Assembly (NCBI GenBank): GCA_017537745.1
Contig: JAFYKF010000009.1
Span: 62,001 to 126,000 of the forward strand
Origin: Candidatus Saccharimonadota bacterium
GTDB lineage: Bacteria; Patescibacteriota; Saccharimonadia; Saccharimonadales; Saccharimonadaceae
Length of the DNA stretch: 64,000 bases
Reading direction: 5' to 3'
The position numbers and the translations under genes are program-made. This document shows positions 34,601 through 42,181 of this stretch, in pieces. Under the pieces are notes generated by a model. The model saw only the letters and a list, made by a program, of their open reading frames with translations, did not search any database and was not told where the DNA came from. Positions within the stretch are counted from its first letter, which is position 1. Each line of letters opens with the position of its first letter.

Positions 34601-35489
34601 CAGTCAAGACCAAATCTTCTGGCCGAATTCCAGCCGCCTGCATACCTTCAAGAGTTTTCAAACGTTTTTGAATCTTTTTCTCTTTCTGGCCCTTAGCTTC
34701 GGCACCTTCAGCACGCAAATCCTCAATCAACTTGTCAAGATCAATCTCGTCAAGCATCTTTTTGATAGCAGTTGCGCCCATTTCCACCGTAATCAAATCT
34801 TCATATTCTTCAGGAAGATTACGATAATCTACTTCGGTAATAACATTGCCCTTCTTAAATGATTCTAGCAAGCCTTTACGGAATTTATAATCATTCTCAA
34901 GCTCCGTTAATTCTTTTTCTTCAGCATCTTCAAGTGCCTTCACGTCAGCATCTTTTGCTTCTTTCTCTTTCTTGTAGCGCAAAGTGATTGCTTCACGTGC
35001 CGCAGCAGTCGTATTTTCAAGCTCACCAAGAATCTTCGTGACTTCGTCAGACTTGACATCTGTCATTAAATATGTTGCAAAATAAACTACCTTTTCAATA
35101 TTTTTAACAGTCATGTCAAGTAGCAAACTAAGTGCCGAAGGAATCCCTCTCATGAACCAAATGTGTGCCACCGGCGCAGCAAGAGCAATGTGCCCCATAC
35201 GCTCACGACGTGTAATCGACTTGGTAACAAGGTTACCTTCCTTGTCGACCGCCGCTTCACGGCTTCTCACACCCTTGATTTTAGAATCATGTGGGTTAAT
35301 ATCCTTAGTTGGACCAAAAATCCTTTCACAGAACAAACCGTCCCGTTCTGGTTTTTGAGTCCGATAATTAATCGTTTCCGGCTTAGTTACTTCACCATAG
35401 CTCCAATTCAAAATGTCATCACGACTTGCTACCGACAAACGAATTGAGTCGAAATCTGAAGCGCTAATAAAATTATCCATCCACGCCAT
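31656..35489 (-). CDS. rpoC: RNA polymerase subunit beta' lacking both zinc-site cysteine sets
   Basis: About 1277 residues. Catalytic NADYDGDQM (about 515), [25 protein letters not shown]-type lid/rudder residues, the bridge helix region and the C-terminal [16 protein letters not shown] are present. The N-terminal zinc ribbon (normally CxCx12-15CxxC after FGPxKD) has no cysteines: after [13 protein letters not shown] comes an Asp/Lys/Glu-rich stretch up to RRERMGHI. The second site (normally C...CxxC before YGxDLA) reads [20 protein letters not shown], again without Cys. Both losses point to a zinc-independent fold. A longer frame opens at 35525; ATG 35489 follows the rpoB stop by 1 nt. Confidence 0.97.
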   Translation of the reverse strand: [1277 protein letters not shown]

Positions 35490-35490
35490 A

Positions 35491-38400
35491 TTAGAACTCC
35501 TCTCCGAGGTCAACAATGCCCTCATCTAATTCTTCGGCCCCCACATCCGTGTCATCTTCCAGGTCATCTGCCTCTGTTATTTCGATACCCTCCTCTGCCA
35601 TCATTGCCTCAGCCTCTTCATCATCGAGGTCAAGAATTTCCGGCTTGGTATCTTTTTTATGTTGGTCATAAATTGCCGCATCATCTTTGTCTTTTTCAAT
35701 TTCGCGCGAGGTCTTTTCAATCACATCGCCTGCATCTGCAGATTCACCGTGATCCAAGAGGTCAACCTTAAGACCAAGACCTTGAAGCTCTTTCACAAGC
35801 ACGTTAAAGCCTTCTGGGAGTTTTGGCCCCTCAATTGGCTCGTGTTTGATGATTGCTTCATAAGCCTTCGCACGTCCATAAACGTCATCTGACTTAATGG
35901 TCAACATTTCCTGCAAGGTTGTAGCTGCACCATAAGCCTCAAGTGCCCAGACCTCCATTTCCCCAAACCGCTGGCCACCATTTTGTGCCTTACCACCTAG
36001 CGGCTGTTGTGTCACCATCGTGTAAGGACCAGTTGAACGGGCATGAATCTTATCTTCCACCATGTGGTGAAGCTTAAGCATGTGCATCACACCGACAGAA
36101 GTTCTTTCATTAAACGGCTCACCAGTAAGACCATCGTAAAGTTGAATTCTACCATCACGTGAGAAACCTGCTTTCTCGAGTTCATCACTAATCACTTCAT
36201 CAGGTACACCGTTAAATGATGGCGTTGCCACTGTATAGCCAAGTGCTCTTGCTGCCATACCAAGGTGGGTTTCAAACAACTGTCCGAGGTTCATACGGCT
36301 TGGCACGCCCATTGGTGACAAAACGATATCAATCGGTGTACCGTCTGCCATAAATGGCATATCTTCCACTGGAAGCACTCTGGATACCACACCTTTGTTA
36401 CCATGACGACCAGCCAACTTATCGCCTACGCCGATTTTGCGCATCTCTGCCACGAAAATCTTGATTTGCATAATCACGCCAGCTTTTAATTCATGACCTT
36501 GTTCACGAGTGTAGATACGTACATCCACAACCTTGCCAGTCGAAGAACCGTTCATACGAATTGAGGTATCGCGTACATCCTTAGCCTTTTCACCGAAGAT
36601 TGCACGGAGCAAACGCTCTTCGCTTGAAAGCTCTTGTTCACCCTTTGGCGTAATCTTACCAACTAGGATATCACCATTCTTTACCTCAGCACCAACAGTC
36701 ACGATACCATCTTCACCAAGATGCCTCAATGAATGTTCAGATACATTTGGAATATCGCGCGTCACTTGCTCTGGGCCAAGCTTAGTCTCACGCACTTCAA
36801 CGTCAAAATCCTTAATATTAATGGATGTCAAAGTGTCATCCTCAACCAAACGATTCGAAATTACGATTGCGTCATCCATGTTGTAACCACGCCACGGCAT
36901 AAATGCAACTAGCAAATCACGTCCAAGCGCAAGCTCGCCATTGTGAATCGAGGCACCTTCAATAAGAGTGTCGCCTTTTTTCACTTTTTGTCCACGAGCC
37001 ACAACACAGCGTTGATTGTAACAACGATCATCATTGGTCTTTTCAAAATGTTGCAACTTGTATTCTTTATCACCGCCCTTATCGTAAGTTACAATTACCG
37101 ATACGCCATCGGCTTTCTTCACCACGCCAGTTCCCTCAGCAGTAATTAGCTGTGAAGTGTTCTTAGCGACTTCACGCTCAATACCAGTACCAACGATTGG
37201 ATTATCCTGACGAAGCAAAGGCACTGCCTGTTTCTGCATTGCGCAAGCCATGAGCGAGCGGTCAACACGGTTTTTCTCAACAAATGGAATCAATGACGCT
37301 GAAACGCCCAAAATTTCCTTATGGGCCGCATCAATATGGGTAACTCTTTTTGCTTCCACATGTGCTGGCGCTCCATGCACACGAGCCGATACCCAATCTT
37401 CTACAAATTTACCATTCTTGTCTAGCTTCACTGATGCATCGGCGATAATCATATCGTTTTCAGTTTCGGCATCAACATAAACAATCTCATCCGTCACTTT
37501 ACCGTTCTTAACTACACGATATGGAGCCTCAATGAAACCATATTTATTAATACGAGCATAGGTTGCAAAGTTCAACACCAAACCCACGTTACCACCTTCC
37601 GGTGTTTCTACGGTACAAATACGACCATAGTGAGTTGGGTGAGCATCACGCACATCAAACCCTGCACGTTCACGCGTCAAACCACCAGGACCCATTGAAG
37701 ACAAACGCCTCTTGTGAGCAAGCTCTGAAAATGGGTTAACTTCATCCATTAACTGCGAAAGTTGTGAGGTAGAAAAGAATTCCTTTACCGCAGCCACTAC
37801 TGGACGAGCATTCAAAAGTTGTGATGGTGTAACATCAGCTGGGTTTGCCATTGACATCCGGTCAAGAATGTTACGTTGCAAACGAAGCATACCAAGACGG
37901 AATTGTCTTTGTACCAACTCACCGACCAACTTCACCCGACGATTCGAAAGCGAATCGATATCGTCTGGCGCTTCCTGAGTATTGTTAAGTCGGATAATTT
38001 CCGAGATAATCGCTACCAAGTCAGCCATTTGAAGCGTACGATATTGTGGTTTGTTTGGAGCATCAAGCTTAAGTCTACGATTAATCTTAAAACGCCCAAC
38101 CTCAGAATAATCATAACGCTTTGGATCAAAGAACATTCGCTCAATCATTGATTTTGCGTTCTCAACCGTAGCAAGATCACCTGGACGAATACGACGGTAA
38201 ACTTCCAACAAAGCTTCGCCTTGACTTGAAGTTGTGTCCTTTTCAAGCGTCGTATCAATATATTTAGTATCACCAACGTCAACTTTTTCAAAGCTCTTTT
38301 TGATGTCAGACTTGCTCATACCAAGAGCTCGGAGGAATGTTGTAATTGGGAGCTTGCGGCGGCGGTCAATTTTCACATTGATCGAACCGTTCACCGCAGT

Positions 38401-38907
38401 TTCAAACTCTAGCCACGCACCACGACCAGGAATAATCTTAGCGCCATAATAGCGCCTCACTCCGATCGTTTCAGCGTTAAAGAATACACCAGCAGAACGA
38501 ATCAACTGCGAAACAATTACACGCTCTGTACCGTTAATCACAAAAGTTGCACGCTCGGTCATCCAAGGATAATCACCAAAGTAAATATCCTGTTCTTTCT
38601 TTTCGCCCGTAACTTTGTTTTCGAGTTCCACCAAGACATGTAGCGGTGCCTCGTAAGTCGCCAAATTGTACTTTGCAACTTGCTCAGTCTCCTTTGGCTC
38701 TTTAAAATAATAATCTTTAAACCGAAGAGACAATTTTTGACCCGTATAGTCATCTATCGGGTTTAGTTCGGCAAAAACTTCTCTCAGGCCATTTTTGACA
38801 AAGTCATCCCAACTATCCTTTTGATGTGCAATCAAATCAGGAATTGGGAGAGCTTGGTCACCTTCGGTGAAAAATACTCTCTCACCTACCTTTTTTGTTG
38901 TAGCCAT
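35491..38907 (-). CDS. rpoB: RNA polymerase subunit beta
   Basis: About 1138 residues from MATTKKVGERVFF, the usual family start, with GAGG well placed; in-frame ATG 38961 (GAGGAAAAC upstream) and TTG 38976 are alternatives adding an N-terminal extension. Motifs include SQLSQLMDEVNPFSELAHKRRLSSMGPGG (rifampicin region; the N518-equivalent is Val and F514-equivalent Leu), GDKLAGRHGNKGVVS and QQPLGGKAQNGGQRFGEMEVWALEAYGAA in outline. The last 60 residues form a very acidic tail (DLDDEEAEAMMAEEG). It is co-transcribed with rpoC (1-nt gap). Confidence 0.97.
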   Translation of the reverse strand: MATTKKVGERVFFTEGDQALPIPDLIAHQKDSWDDFVKNGLREVFAELNPIDDYTGQKLSLRFKDYYFKEPKETEQVAKYNLATYEAPLHVLVELENKVTGEKKEQDIYFGDYPWMTERATFVINGTERVIVSQLIRSAGVFFNAETIGVRRYYGAKIIPGRGAWLEFETAVNGSINVKIDRRRKLPITTFLRALGMSKSDIKKSFEKVDVGDTKYIDTTLEKDTTSSQGEALLEVYRRIRPGDLATVENAKSMIERMFFDPKRYDYSEVGRFKINRRLKLDAPNKPQYRTLQMADLVAIISEIIRLNNTQEAPDDIDSLSNRRVKLVGELVQRQFRLGMLRLQRNILDRMSMANPADVTPSQLLNARPVVAAVKEFFSTSQLSQLMDEVNPFSELAHKRRLSSMGPGGLTRERAGFDVRDAHPTHYGRICTVETPEGGNVGLVLNFATYARINKYGFIEAPYRVVKNGKVTDEIVYVDAETENDMIIADASVKLDKNGKFVEDWVSARVHGAPAHVEAKRVTHIDAAHKEILGVSASLIPFVEKNRVDRSLMACAMQKQAVPLLRQDNPIVGTGIEREVAKNTSQLITAEGTGVVKKADGVSVIVTYDKGGDKEYKLQHFEKTNDDRCYNQRCVVARGQKVKKGDTLIEGASIHNGELALGRDLLVAFMPWRGYNMDDAIVISNRLVEDDTLTSINIKDFDVEVRETKLGPEQVTRDIPNVSEHSLRHLGEDGIVTVGAEVKNGDILVGKITPKGEQELSSEERLLRAIFGEKAKDVRDTSIRMNGSSTGKVVDVRIYTREQGHELKAGVIMQIKIFVAEMRKIGVGDKLAGRHGNKGVVSRVLPVEDMPFMADGTPIDIVLSPMGVPSRMNLGQLFETHLGMAARALGYTVATPSFNGVPDEVISDELEKAGFSRDGRIQLYDGLTGEPFNERTSVGVMHMLKLHHMVEDKIHARSTGPYTMVTQQPLGGKAQNGGQRFGEMEVWALEAYGAATTLQEMLTIKSDDVYGRAKAYEAIIKHEPIEGPKLPEGFNVLVKELQGLGLKVDLLDHGESADAGDVIEKTSREIEKDKDDAAIYDQHKKDTKPEILDLDDEEAEAMMAEEGIEITEADDLEDDTDVGAEELDEGIVDLGEEF

Positions 38908-39029
38908 TCTACCTCTTTTTTTAGTGTTGTTATTAATCTTAGCGCCGAAGATTACTGCCATGTTTTCCTCTGACAAGTCGCCAGCTCGCCCATAGTATTA
39001 AAAACAAGGCACACCACTTCTTATAACCA

Positions 39030-39058
39030 ATTATATATCAGCATTCCAAAAAAATCAA
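39030..39058 (-). promoter_or_regulatory. Promoter of rpoBC
   Basis: TTGATT (39053-39058), 17-nt spacer, TATAAT (39030-39035) on the minus strand. The leader to rpoB would be about 115 nt; no rplJL genes precede rpoB here. Confidence 0.7.
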
Positions 39059-39087
39059 TAGAAATTTAACAACAAATTAACAAATAA

Positions 39088-39540
39088 TTATATGTCCAAA
39101 TCGTCCAAATCAGCTAACTCTGCACGGGTTTTTTCAGCAAGATCGGAAGTCTCCTCAGACGGCTCTTCCTCATCTTCGACTTCTTCTTCAACCTCGGCCT
39201 CTTCGGCCTCTTCCGGCTCTTCAGCAGGAGCTTCTTCTTCAGCCTTTGACTCTGGCGCTGGAGCTTTGCGCCTCTCGCGCGGCTCACCATCTTCATCAGT
39301 GTTGACAATCTTCAAATTATAGCGCGCATCTTGCTTGGTGCCAAGCGCCCTAAGAAGCATTCTAATAGATTGCGCCGTCACACCGCGCTTACCAATCACT
39401 CTACCTACATCTTCTGGATCAACGGTAAGCGACAGCAAAACGCCTTTCTCATCAATTTTTCGGTCCACCGATACTTTATCTGGATTGTTGACTAAGGTTT
39501 TTACGATATATTCTACGAATTGTTGGTCAATAGTAGCCAT
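39088..39540 (-). CDS. khpA: KhpA-type KH RNA-binding protein with acidic tail
   Basis: A 150-residue protein. Residues 1-about 78 are a single KH domain with VGRVIGKRGVTAQSIRMLLRAL (GxxG loop GKRG) and the VEYIVKTLVNNPDKV lead seen in KhpA. The remaining 70 residues are almost pure Glu/Ala/Pro, roughly doubling the family's length. KhpA binds RNA, usually with KhpB, and is commonly next to rpsP as here. RBS GGAG is upstream, with an AGTTGTGTTATAAT promoter block also found before rpsP. Confidence 0.88.
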   Translation of the reverse strand: MATIDQQFVEYIVKTLVNNPDKVSVDRKIDEKGVLLSLTVDPEDVGRVIGKRGVTAQSIRMLLRALGTKQDARYNLKIVNTDEDGEPRERRKAPAPESKAEEEAPAEEPEEAEEAEVEEEVEDEEEPSEETSDLAEKTRAELADLDDLDI

Positions 39541-39646
39541 AATTTCTCCATTGTTAAAGTTATTTAAAAATATTATAACACAACTTGTAAAGTAAACATA
39601 CCATTTTGGTGTGGAAAACTATTTCAAAAAAAGTGCAGATTTTCTA

Positions 39647-39675
39647 TTGACAGCTCCTAAGTGCTCATGTATAAT
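39647..39675 (+). promoter_or_regulatory. Consensus sigma-70 promoter of a candidate small RNA
   Basis: TTGACA (39647-39652), exactly 17 nt, TATAAT (39670-39675): a perfect consensus on the plus strand between khpA and rpsP, both of which point the other way. No gene start follows. Confidence 0.8.
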
Positions 39676-39681
39676 AAAACA

Positions 39682-39778
39682 TAAGCTAACTAACTGCGAG
39701 TCAGCTTGAAAAGTTACAAACACAAAAAGTTGAGAGCTTGTATATGTCTAAAAAATCACCTCGTTGCGGTGATTTTTT
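39682..39778 (+). ncRNA. Candidate small RNA of about 97 nt
   Basis: Transcription from the consensus promoter should start near 39682 and stop at the strong hairpin 39750-39778. The RNA would have a 5' hairpin (AAGCT-A-ACT with AGT-C-AGCTT, 39683-39707), an A-rich single-stranded middle with GAAAAGTTACAAACAC, and the terminator. An ATG at 39745 opens a frame that runs through the terminator with no Shine-Dalgarno, so coding is unlikely. It does not look like 6S, 4.5S, tmRNA or RNase P RNA by length or known motifs. Function unknown. Confidence 0.6.
39750..39778 (+). terminator. Terminator of the candidate small RNA
   Basis: AAAAAATCACC and GGTGATTTTTT form a perfect 11-bp stem around TCGTTGC, with the T-run on the plus strand. 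Confidence 0.85.
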
Positions 39779-39784
39779 GGTGAT

Positions 39785-39814
39785 AAAAAAGACCCCCTTA
39801 ACTGGGGGTCTTTT
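39785..39814 (-). terminator. Terminator of rpsP
   Basis: AAAAGACCCCC pairs with GGGGGTCTTTT around TTAACT. It abuts the rpsP stop, and has T-runs on both strands. Confidence 0.85.
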
Positions 39815-40198
39815 CTATGCCTCAGCTGGCGCTTCCTCAGCAGGAGCTGCCTCAGCTGGCGCTTCAGACGCCGGAGCTTCCTCTTTTGGCTGATTTTTAC
39901 GAAGTTTATCGGCATGTTTAGCCTTAACAGACTTCGCTGGAGCTTTTTTATACCAATCTGGTAGTTTGATGCCATTCTTTTCAAGAATGAGCGCTACACG
40001 AGAAGATGGATGAGCACCATTTTTTAGATATTTGTTTACCGCCTCTTTATCAAGGACGAGCGCCTTGGTGGCTGGGTTGTAATTACCGACCTCAGCTACA
40101 ACGCGCCCAGACAAAGGGTGACGCTGCGCTTCTTGGACGATTATCCGATACATCGGGAGATGTGATCGGCCATTACGCTGCATACGAATCGCAAGCAT
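39815..40198 (-). CDS. rpsP: 30S ribosomal protein S16 with Ala/Glu tail
   Basis: A 127-residue protein. Residues 1-about 85 match S16 (MLAIRMQRNGRSHLPMYRIIVQ, GRVVAEVGNYNP, GAHPSSRVALILEKNGI). The remaining 40 residues are Lys- then Ala/Glu/Pro-rich low complexity (APAEAAPAEEAPAEA), beyond the normal length. RBS AAGGAG. Confidence 0.96.
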   Translation of the reverse strand: MLAIRMQRNGRSHLPMYRIIVQEAQRHPLSGRVVAEVGNYNPATKALVLDKEAVNKYLKNGAHPSSRVALILEKNGIKLPDWYKKAPAKSVKAKHADKLRKNQPKEEAPASEAPAEAAPAEEAPAEA

Positions 40199-40250
40199 AT
40201 TTTCTCCTTAAAATTAATAACCATCCAATTATAACACAACTTTTACAAAA

Positions 40251-40277
40251 AAGAAAGGGGGAGCCTCACGGCTCCCC
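40251..40277 (-). terminator. Terminator of the two-gene unit 40266-41334
   Basis: GGGGAGCC/GGCTCCCC hairpin followed by a T-rich run on the minus strand. The stop codon of the upstream gene lies inside the loop. Confidence 0.8.
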
Positions 40278-40877
40278 ACGATTCTCTTCCTTTTTGAGGA
40301 GAACTGATTCCTTCTGTTTGGTATTCATGATACGCAGCACACCCTGCATGGACATGCGGCGATGCTCGCGCATCACTTTCTGAAGCTCGTTCCAGAACAG
40401 ACGCCGATTCTCGTCGTCATGGAAGATGACTACGGGGCTCCGGTAAGGCTTATCTAGAAGCGGCTTGCCTTCATGGTCCACAACCGCCTCACAGTCAAAC
40501 GTGAGCCAATCGATAAACTTTTCGGGTTCCACCGTCCGCAGCCCATCACGAGCCAAAGCTTCATTCAGCTCATTCACGAGGCTCAAACACCGCGCATAAC
40601 AGCCGATGGGCTTTTTGAAATTCCTACCAACAGCACAGTCCAGCTTCTTAAAACCTTCTTCGAGCGTCCGAAAAGACGCCTGATCACAACGCGCTCCCTT
40701 CAGGAAACGCTCAGAGAAATACCGTTTAACTTTCGATGAAATTTCCGTCAGCGGCACATCGTACTGCAGCCAGAGATTCATCTCGTATTGTGCCTTCCGG
40801 ACCTTAGCGAGCTTATTGATTGCCGAGCCAACGCCAGCAAACAAGTCTTTCACTATGTCTTCATACTCTCTTGCCAT
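40266..40877 (-). CDS. Hypothetical protein
   Basis: A 203-residue protein that I do not recognise. It is soluble, mainly helical in appearance, with Lys/Arg/Glu-rich stretches and a basic C terminus (MNTKQKESVLLKKEENRGEP). No signal peptide or membrane segment and no known catalytic motif. It starts 4 nt after the stop of the gene at 40882 with a GGGGTGAAATA-like leader and shares that gene's G+C-rich codon use. The two genes form a self-contained unit with a consensus promoter and terminator. Confidence 0.65.
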   Translation of the reverse strand: MAREYEDIVKDLFAGVGSAINKLAKVRKAQYEMNLWLQYDVPLTEISSKVKRYFSERFLKGARCDQASFRTLEEGFKKLDCAVGRNFKKPIGCYARCLSLVNELNEALARDGLRTVEPEKFIDWLTFDCEAVVDHEGKPLLDKPYRSPVVIFHDDENRRLFWNELQKVMREHRRMSMQGVLRIMNTKQKESVLLKKEENRGEP

Positions 40878-40881
40878 TATT

Positions 40882-41334
40882 TCACCCCTTCACCACATGA
40901 TTGGCAGATGTCTGGCTCTTGCGCATGAATTTCCGTTCCAAACTCTGAAGCGGAACGATTTTACCCTGAGAAAGCAGCTTCTTCGCCTCACGAACATAAT
41001 GTTTTCTCCGGTCCGCATTATGCAAAAGACCGAGCAAATTCATCGGCTCCGTGATTTGCGGAAGCTCCCTCTGGGCGCAAATGGCATTGATTTTGTCAAC
41101 GTTTGCGTTGAATTGGTCCAAAAGTCCATAAATGACAGAATAGAGATTTTCCATCGACCCCTTGTGTTCTTTCTCAAAATTCTGATCGGCCCTCTGGGTA
41201 TGATTGGTATTTCTGAGACAATCACGAAGCCAAATCTTCGCCTTATAATCAGAAGCGCAATTAATCAACTTCAAAACCGTCTCCCAGTATTCCAATGCCT
41301 CCTGAGGAACCTTATGCTTGTTTGGAATGTTCAT
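40882..41334 (-). CDS. Hypothetical protein
   Basis: A 150-residue protein without a recognised family. It is soluble and probably helical (ALEYWETVLKLINCASDYK, LYSVIYGLLDQFNANVDKINAI) with a basic C terminus. A TTG start at 41352 is possible but ATG 41334 with GGGGGAG 8 nt upstream is preferred. It is the first gene of a pair with 40266-40877. Codon use is richer in G+C than in the neighbouring rnc and rpsP, which fits later acquisition (inference). Confidence 0.65.
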   Translation of the reverse strand: MNIPNKHKVPQEALEYWETVLKLINCASDYKAKIWLRDCLRNTNHTQRADQNFEKEHKGSMENLYSVIYGLLDQFNANVDKINAICAQRELPQITEPMNLLGLLHNADRRKHYVREAKKLLSQGKIVPLQSLERKFMRKSQTSANHVVKG

Positions 41335-41372
41335 AGCGTATCTCCCCCTCAAAAAATAATACCTACAAAAAA

Positions 41373-41401
41373 ATTATAACATACTCAAGCTAAAAAGTCA
41401 A
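41373..41401 (-). promoter_or_regulatory. Promoter of the hypothetical gene pair
   Basis: TTGACT (41396-41401), 17 nt, TATAAT (41373-41378) on the minus strand. The leader is about 35 nt with a strong Shine-Dalgarno. Confidence 0.7.
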
Positions 41402-41407
41402 ACGCAC

Positions 41408-42145
41408 TTATTTCTTCGTGTTTTTCTGCCGCTTTTTATAAACCTTCACTGCCTCACGCGCCGCTTCAGTTTGCGCATCCTGTTTCGAATGGCCCGCCCC
41501 CATCGCAACCATCTTATCATTCACAAAAATCCCTACCTGGAACATCTTATCATGATCCGGCCCCTCCTCATGCAAAGTGTGATAAACCGGCGTTGCCCCA
41601 TCCAATTTCTGCGCCAATTCCTGCACATAAGATTTCGCATCACGCCAAGTTCCCTCTTCGATTATTTCATCAATCTTTACAATAATATGTTTATAAATAA
41701 AATCCTTCGCCACATCATAGCCCTGATCCAAATAAATCGCACCAATCACAGCCTCAAAACAATCTGCCATAATTACATCATGTGCCCGCTCCAAGCCCTT
41801 TTTCTCTCCATGAGACAAACGCACCAGTGGCTCATATCCCAAGGCATACCCAGAATCGCCAATCGATTCAGTCCGCACCAAAGCCGAACGCAGTGCCGTC
41901 ATTACACCCTCAGGCTCATCATAATTTCGATACAAAAAATCCGACGTTACGAGTTCTAGCACCGCATCACCAAGAAATTCCAACCTTTCATTATGGGCTC
42001 GTACTGTTGCCCGATGCTCATTGACATAACTCCGGTGAGTTAACGCCGTCACCAAAAGCGAAATGTCATTAAAATCAAATCCCAATTTCTCGCGCGCAAA
42101 TTCTTGATAAGGCGCCACATCAATATTCTTTATGCTTTCTTTCAT
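41408..42145 (-). CDS. rnc: Ribonuclease III
   Basis: A 245-residue enzyme with the RNase III signature ERLEFLGDAVLEL, the downstream acidic pair in DCFEAVIGAIYLDQG, and a C-terminal double-stranded RNA-binding domain (AKSYVQELAQK to AREAVKVYKK). It cuts double-stranded RNA during rRNA and mRNA processing. The frame opens at 42160, but ATG 42145 lies 6 nt after TATAAT and has no Shine-Dalgarno, so a leaderless start is preferred. Confidence 0.96.
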   Translation of the reverse strand: MKESIKNIDVAPYQEFAREKLGFDFNDISLLVTALTHRSYVNEHRATVRAHNERLEFLGDAVLELVTSDFLYRNYDEPEGVMTALRSALVRTESIGDSGYALGYEPLVRLSHGEKKGLERAHDVIMADCFEAVIGAIYLDQGYDVAKDFIYKHIIVKIDEIIEEGTWRDAKSYVQELAQKLDGATPVYHTLHEEGPDHDKMFQVGIFVNDKMVAMGAGHSKQDAQTEAAREAVKVYKKRQKNTKK

Positions 42146-42151
42146 AGCTTT

Positions 42152-42157
42152 ATTATA
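42152..42157 (-). promoter_or_regulatory. -10 box of leaderless rnc
   Basis: TATAAT on the minus strand (42152-42157), 6 nt before ATG 42145. Confidence 0.6.
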
Positions 42158-42181
42158 CACTTTTTTAGCACAAAATAAACC

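Noticed and set aside
39745-39830. Small ORF starting in the candidate small RNA
   Set aside because: It runs through the terminator and the rpsP 3' end without a Shine-Dalgarno.
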